A DNA stretch of 64,000 nucleotides from Anaerosalibacter massiliensis. GTDB lineage: Bacteria > Bacillota > Clostridia > Tissierellales > Sporanaerobacteraceae. Under the pieces are notes generated by a model. It did not search any database. It worked only from the letters and a program-made list of their open reading frames with translations, and had not been told where the DNA came from. Each line of letters starts with the position of its first letter. Positions within the stretch are counted from its first letter, which is position 1. Positions 52,870 through 63,636 of this stretch are shown one piece after another. The stretch covers positions 124,001 through 188,000 of the forward strand of contig CCEZ01000049.1 of assembly GCA_000751555.1 (NCBI GenBank). Reading direction: 5' to 3'. Position numbers and translations under genes: made by a program.

Positions 52870-54333
52870 TTATTCTTCTTCAAGACTATTTAAATAGTCT
52901 AACAGCTCAGATTTTTCAACTCTATTTACTCCACTATGTTCTATATCATAAGAAGGATCTATCTCTTCTCCGTATTCTCTTTCCATAACTTCTATAACCC
53001 TTAATTTACAAAAACTTCCCTGACACCATCCCATAGTAGCCCTAGTCCTTCTTTTTACTCCGTCAACAGTCTTAACTTTTATCCCTCTATGCAATGCATC
53101 TATTATTTCTTCTTCTAATACTTGCTCACATCTACACACAATTCTACCTTTAGAGCCTAGCGGAAGCTCTATTTTGTCTTTTATTTCATTAAATGGCTTT
53201 AGTGGCTTTTTAGTTATAATTGGTTTTCTATATGGGTCAAAGCTTGGCTCTTCATTTAATTCCAATCCTGCATCTTTAAGTATTTCTATAACCATATCTG
53301 CAATAGCTGGAGATGATGTTAAACCAGGAGATTGTATACCTGCTACATTAATGAAGCCTTTAACTTTTGTTTCTTCAATAATGAAATCATCTGTTGAACT
53401 TCTAGCTCTGATTCCAGTGAAACTTCTTATAAATTGTTTAGGATTTATCTTGCTATATATTAATTTAGCTTGATGATATATTTTTGCTATTCTTTCAACA
53501 TGGGTTGAGGTATCTTCTCTCTCAGTATCATTACTTGCATCTGGTCCTATAAGAAGATTTCCATAATAAGTAGATGTAACTAATACTCCTTTTCCAAGTT
53601 TAGTTGGAAGTTGAAATATAACAGTATTGATTGGCTCTCCTGTACCTCTAGTAAACAAAAGATATTCCCCACTCCTAGGAAGAATTTCAAAATCATCTAT
53701 TCCTACCATCTTAGAAATTTTGTCCGCATATAGACCAGCGGCATTTATTACATATTTACTATAATATTCTCCCTTATTTGTTGCCACTTTAAATCTATCA
53801 TCTATTTTTTCTATATCTATAACTTCATTTTCAAGTTCTAGCCTAACTCCATTTTTTATTGCATTTTCAGCCATTGCAATAGCCATTTCATAAGGTGAAC
53901 AAACACCTGCTCCTTTACAATACAATGCCCATTTAGCATCATGAGTTATTTCAGGTTCAAGCTTTCTTATTTCTTCAGAATCAATAATGCTTAAATCTGG
54001 AAGCCCATTTTTTATGCCATTTTCCATGAGCTTTTCTAAGGGCTCTTTATCATCTTCAGTACTAATTACTAGTGAACCTGTTTCTTCAAAACCAAAATTT
54101 AACTCCTCATTCAATCTCTTAAATTGTTTTCTACCTTGATAACATAATCTACCTTTTAAAGTTGAATGACTTTCAGCATAGCCTCCATGGACTATTGCAC
54201 TATTAGCCTTTGTAGCCCCCATAGATATATCAATACTCTTTTCAATTATTAACACTTTAGTATTATATCTAGATAATTCCCTTCCTATATTAGTTCCTAT
54301 TATACCTGCTCCAATTATAATTACATCATACAT
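52870..54333 (-). CDS. GlpA-like FAD oxidoreductase with a BFD iron-sulfur domain
   Basis: A 487-residue flavoprotein: FAD-binding VIIIGAGIIGTNIGRELSR at the N-terminus, HGGYAESHSTLKGRLC region, a DAO-type core, and at the C-terminus the four cysteines GRIVCRCEQVLEEEI and GWCQGSFCKLRV that hold a [2Fe-2S] cluster (BFD-like domain). This layout is shared by anaerobic glycerol-3-phosphate and L-2-hydroxyglutarate-type dehydrogenases of clostridia. No glpK or glpB is adjacent, so the substrate stays open. Start at 54333 has GGGAG upstream; an earlier ATG lacks one. Confidence 0.88.
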   Translation of the reverse strand: MYDVIIIGAGIIGTNIGRELSRYNTKVLIIEKSIDISMGATKANSAIVHGGYAESHSTLKGRLCYQGRKQFKRLNEELNFGFEETGSLVISTEDDKEPLEKLMENGIKNGLPDLSIIDSEEIRKLEPEITHDAKWALYCKGAGVCSPYEMAIAMAENAIKNGVRLELENEVIDIEKIDDRFKVATNKGEYYSKYVINAAGLYADKISKMVGIDDFEILPRSGEYLLFTRGTGEPINTVIFQLPTKLGKGVLVTSTYYGNLLIGPDASNDTEREDTSTHVERIAKIYHQAKLIYSKINPKQFIRSFTGIRARSSTDDFIIEETKVKGFINVAGIQSPGLTSSPAIADMVIEILKDAGLELNEEPSFDPYRKPIITKKPLKPFNEIKDKIELPLGSKGRIVCRCEQVLEEEIIDALHRGIKVKTVDGVKRRTRATMGWCQGSFCKLRVIEVMEREYGEEIDPSYDIEHSGVNRVEKSELLDYLNSLEEE

Positions 54334-54504
54334 TTTTTTCACTCCCTTAAACATTGCTTTATATACTATATGTACCCAGAAACTAAGCTAAGAATTAAAA
54401 ATATTAATAGATACCATATAATGCTTCAATTTCTCATCATTATTTAAAATTTGTTTATTTTTATTTAATTTACAAATAATAATACTATTCAATTCTTAAA
54501 GAAG

Positions 54505-55212
54505 GTGATTAAAGTAGGTACTATTGAAATATTCTATGACCATATTTTAAGATTAATTTTTGGTATTGCAAATCCTATTAAAAAATCAATAATTAAAACT
54601 CAATGTAAAGTCCACAAATCCATAAATATTGATGCTCTGAAAATTCTTGAGAATGATGGATATTTGAAAGAATACAAATTTTTTAATAATTATATTCTAT
54701 ATATAAACAAAGGTACTGTATGGGCAGATCAAGATTTTAAAAGTTCAAATCATTTCTATAATCCTTATAAAAAAAGAGGACTATATGGAAGAAGGAGTGC
54801 AATGGATCTAGGAATTAAATACTATGCCCAGAGCCTTTATTTATGGGAAAATGGAAAATTAGATAAATCATTTTTCTATCTGGGGGCCGCACTTCATATT
54901 ATTCAAGATATGACAATTCCTCAGCATGCCAACATTCGCCTATTGAATAATCATCATCAATATGAATCCTATATTAAAACTTCTTATGCATATTTAGATG
55001 AGTTCAATATAGATAAAGGAACTTATTTAATAGATTCTATTAGAAATTATATAAGATTCAATGCTAGAGTAGCTATTAAAGTTCACAATAAATTTAAAAC
55101 AATTTCAAATGACGAGACTCGATTTTATCATATGGCTAAATGTACTTTACCTTTAGCAAAAAGAACTACGGCAGGTGCAATGGTTATGTTCTACAAGGAT
55201 ATATTTTCTTAA
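54505..55212 (+). CDS. zinc-dependent phospholipase C-like protein, no signal peptide seen
   Basis: A 235-residue protein with the zinc phospholipase C pattern: VHKSINIDALKIL with an early His, WADQDFKSSNHFYNP, then HIIQDMTIPQHANI (His-x3-Asp-x5-His spacing as in B. cereus PLC) and HHQYESYI (His...Glu). The enzyme would cleave phospholipid head groups. Unlike secreted relatives it shows no signal peptide. The start is unclear: a GTG at 54505 overlaps the GAAGG site, so a non-ATG start or a damaged upstream signal sequence is possible. Confidence 0.75.
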   Translation: MIKVGTIEIFYDHILRLIFGIANPIKKSIIKTQCKVHKSINIDALKILENDGYLKEYKFFNNYILYINKGTVWADQDFKSSNHFYNPYKKRGLYGRRSAMDLGIKYYAQSLYLWENGKLDKSFFYLGAALHIIQDMTIPQHANIRLLNNHHQYESYIKTSYAYLDEFNIDKGTYLIDSIRNYIRFNARVAIKVHNKFKTISNDETRFYHMAKCTLPLAKRTTAGAMVMFYKDIFS

Positions 55213-55340
55213 GTAATAGTTAATATGTTCTAGCAAATAGACAATCAAAACATATGAATATTTATAATATACATGGAAAAACTATTTTAGTGAAAACAAT
55301 ATATTTAAGTTAATATTTATATACGAAAAGAGGCTATTTT

Positions 55341-57686
55341 ATGGATCATATTTCAAGGATTGGAATAAATACTATAAGAAAAGAATCATGGAATAAAGTT
55401 ACAGGTGCTACAAAGTACAATGGAGATACGACTACATCTGATACTTTATATGCTAAAATACTTACAAGTACTCATGCCCATGCCTTAATAAAATCAATTG
55501 ATACTTCAGATGCAGAAAAATCTAATGGGGTTCAAGCCGTAATTACTGGTGATTATTTTCCTGTATTAAGTGGATCTATGATTGAAGATAGACCTCCTAT
55601 TGCAAGAAATAAGGTAAGGTATTTTGGTGAGCCCATAGCTATAGTAGTAGCAAATAGTGAAGAAGAAGCAATGAGGGCTATAAAACTTATAAAAGTTGTT
55701 TATGAACCCTTGCCTGTAGTTAATTCAATAACTGACTCTATAAAATCAGATGCTCTATTAATACATGAAAACTTAGACCAATACCATTGTCCAGTGAAAG
55801 ATGTTCACCCAGTTCCTGGTTCAAATATTGTAGACCATATTAAAATTAGGAAAGGAGATATTAATAAGGGTTGGGAGGAAAGTGATACTATTATTGAAGC
55901 TAATTTTACACTTCCTCAATCTGATCATATAGCTATGGAAACTCGGAATTCTAAAGCTAAAATTCTACCTGATGGAAATGTAATAATATATACATCTTCC
56001 CAAGCCCCGTTTTCAATACAAAAGGAATTGAGTAAACTTTATAATATACCAGAGGGTAAAGTCATTGTCCGTACTCCTTTAGTTGGAGGGGCTTTTGGTG
56101 GAAAAGTAACTGTCCAACCTGAATTTATAGCATATCTTGCCTCAAAGTCAGTTGATGGAAGAATGGTAGAATTTATTAATTCTCGTGAAGAAGATATGGC
56201 TACTTCTCCATGTAAAATAGGACTTGAAGCTCGGCTTAAGATAGGTGCAACTAATGATGGTATTATTAAAGCTTTAGAATGTACTTATTATATAGATTGT
56301 GGTGCTTATGCTGATACTGGTCCACGTATGGCTAAAGCAATTAGTACAGACTGTACTGGACCATACAATATTGAAAATGTATTCTGTGATACATTCACTG
56401 TATATACTAATCATACATATGTTACATCCTATCGTGGATTTTGGCATACAGGATTCACCTTCTGTATTGAAAGAATGATGGATAAACTAGCTTCAGAATT
56501 GAAAATGGACCCTTTAAAATTAAGGGCTAAAAACGCTATATCCCCAGGAGATCTTTCTCCTACACAAGCTAAAACAACATTAAGCAATACAGGAAATTTA
56601 ATAGATTGTATTTTAAAATTAGAGGAAATTATGGATTGGCAGAATAACAGAAAGGTAGTACTGGATAACGGTATAATAAAGGCAAAAGGTATGAGTTGTT
56701 TTTGGAAAACTTCTTCTTCTCCTACTGATGCTTCATCTGGTGCTATACTAACTTTAAATACTGATGGAAGTATTAATCTAAACTGTTCTGCTGTTGAAAT
56801 TGGTCCAGGAATGAAAACTACATTAGCTCAAATACTAGCAGAAAAAATGAAAATGGATACAGATAAAGTTCATGTAATTATGAATGTAGATACCCAAACT
56901 TCTCCTAAACATTGGAAAACTGTTGCAAGTATGACTACTTTCATGGTTGGAAACGCTGTACTTACAGCTGCTGAAGATTTAATTCAAAGATTATGCTCCA
57001 TTGGCGCAATAGTGCTTAAATGCACCCCTGATGATTTAGATGTAAAAGATCAGAAAGTATATTTAAAGGATGATCCTGAAATATTCGTACCCTTTAAAGA
57101 TATAGTCCATGGATATCAGTATTCTGGAGGTTCATCTATAGGGGGACAAATAATTGGATATGGCAGTTATATTATGAAACATTTGACTAACTTAGATGAA
57201 AAAACTGGAAGGGGAAAACCAGGAGCATCCTGGACTGTAGGAGCTCAAGCTGTAGAAATAGAATATGATCCCATAAAATATAGTTATAGATTATTAAAAG
57301 CTGCAACTGTAATTGATGTTGGTAAAGTAATAAATCCCAAAACTGCTACAGGTATTATAATGGGCGGTATGAGCATGGGACTAGGTTTAGCTACAAGAGA
57401 AGAATTTATATATAATGACGTTGGTGTACTTGAAAATACTTCATTACGTACCTATAAATTAATGCATTTTGGGGAACAACCTGAATATATAGTAGAATTT
57501 GTAGAAACACCACAAATAGATGCCCCTTTTGGTGCTCGTGGTATGGGAGAACATGGTATTCTTGGAATACCAGCTGCAGTAGCTAATGCTATATCTTTGG
57601 CTGCTGATGAAAATTTCAATACACTGCCTATATCTCCAGAACTCATATGGAGAACTAAAACAGGAGGTAAATATGATACCTTTTGA
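55341..57686 (+). CDS. molybdenum hydroxylase large (molybdopterin) subunit, xanthine dehydrogenase family
   Basis: A 781-residue subunit of the xanthine dehydrogenase/aldehyde oxidase family. Blocks: KVTGATKYNGDTTT (N-terminal domain), YFGEPIAIVVANSEEEA, LVGGAFGGKVTVQPEF (molybdopterin contact), TSYRGFWHTGF, and near the C-terminus FGARGMGEHGILG with the catalytic glutamate. The usual GQG contact in the middle is replaced by EIGPGMKT, so the substrate may not be xanthine. It is followed by FAD and iron-sulfur subunit genes and a MocA-like gene. Reads with a GAGG site before the ATG. Confidence 0.9.
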   Translation: MDHISRIGINTIRKESWNKVTGATKYNGDTTTSDTLYAKILTSTHAHALIKSIDTSDAEKSNGVQAVITGDYFPVLSGSMIEDRPPIARNKVRYFGEPIAIVVANSEEEAMRAIKLIKVVYEPLPVVNSITDSIKSDALLIHENLDQYHCPVKDVHPVPGSNIVDHIKIRKGDINKGWEESDTIIEANFTLPQSDHIAMETRNSKAKILPDGNVIIYTSSQAPFSIQKELSKLYNIPEGKVIVRTPLVGGAFGGKVTVQPEFIAYLASKSVDGRMVEFINSREEDMATSPCKIGLEARLKIGATNDGIIKALECTYYIDCGAYADTGPRMAKAISTDCTGPYNIENVFCDTFTVYTNHTYVTSYRGFWHTGFTFCIERMMDKLASELKMDPLKLRAKNAISPGDLSPTQAKTTLSNTGNLIDCILKLEEIMDWQNNRKVVLDNGIIKAKGMSCFWKTSSSPTDASSGAILTLNTDGSINLNCSAVEIGPGMKTTLAQILAEKMKMDTDKVHVIMNVDTQTSPKHWKTVASMTTFMVGNAVLTAAEDLIQRLCSIGAIVLKCTPDDLDVKDQKVYLKDDPEIFVPFKDIVHGYQYSGGSSIGGQIIGYGSYIMKHLTNLDEKTGRGKPGASWTVGAQAVEIEYDPIKYSYRLLKAATVIDVGKVINPKTATGIIMGGMSMGLGLATREEFIYNDVGVLENTSLRTYKLMHFGEQPEYIVEFVETPQIDAPFGARGMGEHGILGIPAAVANAISLAADENFNTLPISPELIWRTKTGGKYDTF

Positions 57687-58509
57687 TTTTGAATACTATA
57701 AGCCTGAATCTATAAAAGAAGCTATTGATTTATTTGATAAATTAAAATCTATAGAAAAAAAACCAATATACTATGGTGGTGGAACTGAATTTATTAGTAT
57801 GGCTAGAGTTCAAAATGTATATGCAGATGCAGTTATAGATATCAAAAGTATTCCAGAATGCAATATACATGGGTTTAATAATAATGAATTAATAATTGGC
57901 TCTGCTGTGACTCTTACTGATATTGCTGAACTTAACTATTTCCCCTTGCTTAGCTTAACTGTTCAAAGAATAGCTGACCATACTGTACAGGATAAAATTA
58001 CATTGGGAGGAAATTTGGCTGGAACTATTATATATCGTGAAGCTGTACTACCGCTTATGGTGGCAAACAGTCATATAGTTATAGCAGGTATAAATGGCAA
58101 AAAACAAATTCCCTTAGAAAAAATATTTAATAAAAGAATTCAAATTAGTGAAGATGAAATAATTATCCAAGTAATTATAGATAAAAAGTTTCTTTCTCTT
58201 CCCCATATACATGTAAAAAGAACAAAAAATGAAAAAATAGATTATCCTTTAATTACAACAGTAGCCCTGAAGGACATGGAAAAAACTAATTTTGCTTTTA
58301 GTGGATTATGTGACTATCCCTTTAGATCTATTAAAATGGAAGAGATTTTAAATGATAGCTCTATTTCTAAAGATAAAAAGATTAAAAAGGCTATTAATAA
58401 TATACCTGAAAAGATACTAAATGATATAAGTGGTTCTTCTGAATATAGAAAATTTATGCTCCATACAATCTTGTATGAAATCTTAACAAAATTCGAGGAG
58501 GTAAACTAG
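57673..58509 (+). CDS. molybdenum hydroxylase FAD subunit
   Basis: A 278-residue subunit with the FAD-binding block ESIKEAIDLFDKLKS, YYGGGTEFISMARV and the pair LVQRIADHTVQDKITLGGNLAGTI (written AVQ...), which fit the XdhB/CoxM-type FAD domain of molybdenum hydroxylases. The start at 57673 has AGGAGG 6-7 bases upstream and overlaps the end of the large subunit gene by 14 bases. Carries electrons from molybdenum to NAD or another acceptor. Confidence 0.88.
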   Translation: MIPFDFEYYKPESIKEAIDLFDKLKSIEKKPIYYGGGTEFISMARVQNVYADAVIDIKSIPECNIHGFNNNELIIGSAVTLTDIAELNYFPLLSLTVQRIADHTVQDKITLGGNLAGTIIYREAVLPLMVANSHIVIAGINGKKQIPLEKIFNKRIQISEDEIIIQVIIDKKFLSLPHIHVKRTKNEKIDYPLITTVALKDMEKTNFAFSGLCDYPFRSIKMEEILNDSSISKDKKIKKAINNIPEKILNDISGSSEYRKFMLHTILYEILTKFEEVN

Positions 58510-58980
58510 TTGTTAAAAATTTCAGGCAGTACTACCTTAACCCTAAATATAAATGGAGAAGACAGAAAAGTCATTGCTAAACCTTCTGACACATTATTAC
58601 ATACTTTACGTAAGGAACTTGGACTTACTAGCGTAAAACCAGGTTGTGAAAATGGAGATTGTGGTGCCTGTACTGTACTAGTAAATAATTGGCCTATAAA
58701 ATCTTGTCTAATGCTAACTGTAGAAGCCATGGGAAAAGAAATACTTACTGTAGAAGGATTAAAAAATGCTCCTATTCAAAAAGCTTTTGTTGAAAAATGG
58801 GGATTTCAATGTGGGTACTGTACTTCTGGCTTTTTAATGGTCTGCCACTCACTTTCAAAAATTCATCCTGATGCTAATGATTATGTAATACAACAATGGC
58901 TCGAATCTAATCTATGTAGATGTACAGGATATCAGGAAATTGAAGAAGCTATAAAATCTGTTCTAACTAACAAATATTGA
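58510..58980 (+). CDS. molybdenum hydroxylase [2Fe-2S] subunit
   Basis: A 156-residue subunit with two [2Fe-2S] centres: GCENGDCGACTVLVNNWPIKSCL near the middle and CGYCTSGFLM with LCRCTGYQEI toward the end. It mediates electron flow between molybdenum and FAD. The TTG at 58510 directly follows the FAD gene stop and has GGAGG a few bases upstream. This is the third structural gene of one operon. Confidence 0.93.
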   Translation: MLKISGSTTLTLNINGEDRKVIAKPSDTLLHTLRKELGLTSVKPGCENGDCGACTVLVNNWPIKSCLMLTVEAMGKEILTVEGLKNAPIQKAFVEKWGFQCGYCTSGFLMVCHSLSKIHPDANDYVIQQWLESNLCRCTGYQEIEEAIKSVLTNKY

Positions 58981-59009
58981 AGTACTTAGGAGGAATTCTA
59001 TAAATTAAA

Positions 59010-59585
59010 ATGAAAGTAGAAGGAATTATTTTAGCTGCTGGATTATCATCAAGAGCTGGTACAAATAAATTAGTATTAGAAATAAATAATAAAACTGTTA
59101 TTGAAAGATGCATATATGGAATGTATGATATATGTTCTAAAATTACAGTAGTAGTTGGTCATAAAATAGGAGATATAAAAAATATATTGAATAAATATCC
59201 TAAGATAGAAATAGTATATAATTCTGATTATTTAAATGGAATGTTTAGTTCAGTAAAAAAAGGATTAACCAATGTAAAAGAAGATAATTTTTTTCTAATT
59301 CCTGGAGATTATCCAGTTGTTAATAAAAAGACATATGATGAAATGCTAAAATTAGATAAGAATATAGTTATTCCAATATATAATGGAATAAGGGGGCATC
59401 CATTATTAATGAAGAGCATCCTAATAAATGAGATATTGGAAGATGCTTCTTGTAAATCTCTAAGAGATTTCATTAATAAAAAAGGCTTTACATCAGTAAA
59501 TGTTAAAGACCCTGGAATATTAATGGATATAGATACTATGGAAGACTATAATAAAATTTTAACATATGTAGGATCCAAATACTGA
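59010..59585 (+). CDS. MocA-like molybdenum cofactor cytidylyltransferase
   Basis: A 191-residue nucleotidyltransferase: VEGIILAAGLSSRAGTNKLVLEI at the start and FFLIPGDYPVVNKKTYDEML in the middle with the metal-binding aspartate; NGIRGHPLLM follows. Such enzymes attach CMP to molybdopterin for molybdenum hydroxylases. It follows the three subunits closely. The AGGAGG site lies 17 bases before the ATG, so translation may begin slightly earlier at ATT, but I keep the ATG. Confidence 0.88.
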   Translation: MKVEGIILAAGLSSRAGTNKLVLEINNKTVIERCIYGMYDICSKITVVVGHKIGDIKNILNKYPKIEIVYNSDYLNGMFSSVKKGLTNVKEDNFFLIPGDYPVVNKKTYDEMLKLDKNIVIPIYNGIRGHPLLMKSILINEILEDASCKSLRDFINKKGFTSVNVKDPGILMDIDTMEDYNKILTYVGSKY

Positions 59586-59643
59586 ATATATAAAATTAAG
59601 TAACAAGAGCAAACGCATATTGCTCTTTTATTTAACTTTATAT

Positions 59644-60470
59644 CTAATCAAATCTGGATATACCTTTAAATAAATGCGGAACGCCTTTTCCATATTTTAT
59701 AGCCTGAATTTTTGCCATAATATATACTGCAATTTCTTCTGGTGTTTCTCTCCCTATATCTATGTCTATAGGAGTATGAACTCTTTCTAGTTCTTCTCTT
59801 AAATATCCTTTTTTTCAAAAGACTTTTAAAACAACTCCTTACTCTATTAGAACTTCCTAACATCCCTATATATTTAGCATCTGTTCTTAAAACAACTTCT
59901 AAAACATCTTGATCATACATGTGACCAAGGTAGCTATAATGATTAATGTGTTATTCTCAATATTTATTCTCTTTATATTTTCCGCTATATTGCCAAAAAC
60001 TAATTTTTCGATACTTGGAGAATTTTGGGACTCAGTCTATTTTTTTATCATCCACAATAATTACATAGTAACCTAAATTTTTTGCCAATTTGATATTTTT
60101 TTAGAAACATGCCTCGCTCTTGCTATGATTATCCTTTCTCTGGAATTATAAACTTTTACAAATATACTTACTCTTCCCCACATTTCATATGTAAATTTTT
60201 ATCATTCCCTGAAGAATTATTAAGAGCATAGTTTATCAATTTGTTTTCCTTATTTGCTATACAATTTACAGCATCCTGTTTTGCTTTTTCTTCTAAAATA
60301 CCTCCACCAATAGTTCCTTCAATAAGATTACTTCTCTCACCTACTAACATAGTACTCCCAATCCCTCTTGGAGTAGAGCCATCGGTACTTACAATATTCA
60401 CAGTTGCCACTGGTTTATTTTTTTTCATATATTCATTTAGCTTAGATACAATCTTTCTATCTTCAATCAC
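59644..60470 (-). pseudogene. XdhC-type maturation factor gene, broken
   Basis: The 5' part (60470 down to 60168) reads VATVNIVSTDGSTPRGIGSTMLVG and GTIGGGILEEKAKQDAVN, the N-terminal XdhC/CoxI pattern. The 3' part reads VVLRTDAKYIGMLGSSNRV in one frame and QAIKYGKGVPHLFKGISRFD in another, with stops and frame changes between. XdhC hands the sulfurated molybdenum cofactor to the hydroxylase. It is convergent with the MocA-like gene. Confidence 0.82.
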
Positions 60471-60512
60471 TTGAATTCACCTTCTTTTTAGCCATTATAT
60501 CCATTTAAACAT

Positions 60513-60552
60513 ATTAAATTACTTAATACTTTTTAGTATTAAGTAATTTAAT
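60513..60552 (-). terminator. terminator after the zinc-ribbon membrane gene
   Basis: Perfect 18-base arms ATTAAATTACTTAATACT and complement, 4-base loop, between the XdhC pseudogene start and the zinc-ribbon gene stop. Confidence 0.75.
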
Positions 60553-60602
60553 AGGGAATTTATTCTCTATAGGTTAAATAGAAAGCTTTTAAAAATCTAA
60601 TA

Positions 60603-60995
60603 TTAAGACTTTTTAATCATTGCAAATTTACATTTAGGACAAGTAATAGAAATTTTACCTTTTCCTCTTGGTACACGAAAAACTTGCTTACAATTAGGAC
60701 ATTTATAATATCTATAATCTTTTAAACTCTTCATCCTTTGAATTCTATTATTTATTTTCTTCTTTAAAGGATTCCATACATTTAAAAACCTCATATTTTC
60801 TTGATATCTTTTTGATATATTCTTAGAAAACATTCTATAGACAACTATTATTGGTATTATTATAAAAAATATATCTAGTATCCGATTATTTAAAAATCGT
60901 AACGAAATAGAAAGAATCATATTAATTACCAATAATACTATTGATAATTGATCTACTCCATATCTACCTATCATAAATTTTCTCAGCCAATTCAT
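60603..60995 (-). CDS. membrane protein with C-terminal zinc ribbon
   Basis: A 130-residue protein: N-terminal Met-rich start, two membrane helices (about residues 15-55), then a short linker and the zinc ribbon KCPNCKQVFRVPRGKGKISITCPKCKF with two C-x2-C pairs. Located directly downstream of the J-domain gene, 14 bases apart, so both probably act together at the membrane. Function not recognised. Confidence 0.75.
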   Translation of the reverse strand: MNWLRKFMIGRYGVDQLSIVLLVINMILSISLRFLNNRILDIFFIIIPIIVVYRMFSKNISKRYQENMRFLNVWNPLKKKINNRIQRMKSLKDYRYYKCPNCKQVFRVPRGKGKISITCPKCKFAMIKKS

Positions 60996-61009
60996 ATATA
61001 AACCATCTC

Positions 61010-61804
61010 CTAGATTATTCCTTTATATCTTTCTATATTGCTATCATTTAAAAACTCATATGCATTATTTATCTTTTGAAACATTTCTGTTGCACCTTCC
61101 GATTTATTTAAATCTGGATGATATTCTTTTGCTTTTTTCCTATATGCTAATTTAATTTGATATTTATCTGCATCATATGGAACATCAAGTAAATCACAGC
61201 TTTCTTCGTATTTATTTTTAAACTCAATAGCTGGATTTACATAGGAATGTTGATTTCCATAGTTAGTATTTTGATTCTGCCATTGATAATCAGAATATCT
61301 ACTATTTTGTCTTTGATATTCAGCCCATTGTCTAAATCTTTCTTCCCATTCTCTCTGTTGTTCATTCCAACGTCTTTGTTCTTCTCTTCTTTTTCTTTCT
61401 TCTTCCATTTTTTTATATTTATCCTTATACTCCTGAAAGGATTCAAATTGATAACTTATTCCGTCAATGAGATATCTTGCACGATCAAATAAAAATTCTG
61501 TTATAATATACTTTACATATTTTAAATAAGATACAAACTTTGTTCCCAATAATGGGAATATAACAAAGAATAATATAATCAAAAGTATTAGTGGATTCAT
61601 CAATATAACAAGTCCAAGAGGACCAGAAAGCATTAAAAGTAACAAACAACCTCCCATGCCTATAAAAGCAATAAATCCTTTTGCAACATTGCCTATAATA
61701 TTCACTATAGTTTCTACTATCTTTATAAAAACATCTAATATTCCTGATATCAATTTAGAAATAGCATATAAAACTTTACCTGCTATTTTTTTCAATATAT
61801 TCAT
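61010..61804 (-). CDS. membrane-anchored J-domain (DnaJ-like) protein
   Basis: A 264-residue protein with N-terminal membrane helices (about residues 25-100), a Gln/Arg/Glu-rich middle (RRREEQRRWNEQQREWEE) and a C-terminal J domain with the HPD motif in KKAKEYHPDLNKSEGATEMFQKINNAYEFL. J domains stimulate DnaK ATPase; here the chaperone would be recruited to the membrane. It is followed at 14 bases by the zinc-ribbon membrane gene. It is not the classic DnaJ, which has a G/F region and zinc fingers. Confidence 0.88.
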   Translation of the reverse strand: MNILKKIAGKVLYAISKLISGILDVFIKIVETIVNIIGNVAKGFIAFIGMGGCLLLLMLSGPLGLVILMNPLILLIILFFVIFPLLGTKFVSYLKYVKYIITEFLFDRARYLIDGISYQFESFQEYKDKYKKMEEERKRREEQRRWNEQQREWEERFRQWAEYQRQNSRYSDYQWQNQNTNYGNQHSYVNPAIEFKNKYEESCDLLDVPYDADKYQIKLAYRKKAKEYHPDLNKSEGATEMFQKINNAYEFLNDSNIERYKGII

Positions 61805-61962
61805 ATATTATTAAACTCCTTTATTTTTAATAATAAATATATATAAACTTTTATAATTGTCTATATGTCTATAAATTATATCATATGCTTAATCAAATTT
61901 TCTATTTTTTAAATAATAATAGTGTAAAATTGTACTAAGAATGAGTATATAGATAAAATATT

Positions 61963-63149
<1,187 letters not shown>

Positions 63150-63248
63150 AAAAATTTCTTCAATAAAGCTTAGTATTTTATCCATTATTTATTATGAATT
63201 TTACTATTCACTATTGGTTAATATAAGCTAGGAAGGTGAGGTGAAAAA

Positions 63249-63449
63249 ATGACTGTACAAAGTGATTTGCAAAAAGCAATAGCTTCTTGTGAAGCTGCAA
63301 AAGGTAGCTATTCTTTAATGGCTCAGTCAACAGAAGATCAGGGAATACAGCAAAAGTTTGAACAAATGGCTTCAGATATAGACGGCCATATCCAATTTTT
63401 AAATAATAGGTTAGATTTCCTTAATGAAAATAATCCTTTAAATACATGA
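63249..63449 (+). CDS. DUF1657 family small protein
   Basis: A 66-residue helical protein: MTVQSDLQKAIASCEAAKGSYSLMAQST, then DIDGHIQFLNNRLDFLNENNPLN. This matches DUF1657 proteins, small Firmicute proteins often found near spoVA genes in spore formers. The site AGGTGAGG precedes the ATG. No spoVA gene is in view, but the protein supports a spore-forming host. Function unknown. Confidence 0.88.
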   Translation: MTVQSDLQKAIASCEAAKGSYSLMAQSTEDQGIQQKFEQMASDIDGHIQFLNNRLDFLNENNPLNT

Positions 63450-63479
63450 TAATATATATAATTAATATTAAATAAAAAG

Positions 63480-63541
63480 CAAAATGCTCTTTTCAGATAT
63501 AAATAAAATAAACTTAAAATCAGAAGAGAGCATTTTGTTTA
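63480..63541. terminator. terminator after the DUF1657 gene
   Basis: Arms CAAAATGCTCT and AGAGCATTTTG (with extended imperfect pairing) around a loop of about 36 bases, T-run after. Confidence 0.75.
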
Positions 63542-63636
63542 AATATAAAATTATTAATAATTCTAATTTTCAAACCTAAGTTGCCACTCCAAAAGGCAAT
63601 AGCCTTAGCCTACTTAACACCACTTATTTATGATAT

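Noticed and set aside
59666-59920. 84-residue minus-strand frame as a separate gene
   Set aside because: Its first half matches the middle of XdhC and the rest is out of frame; it is a piece of the pseudogene.
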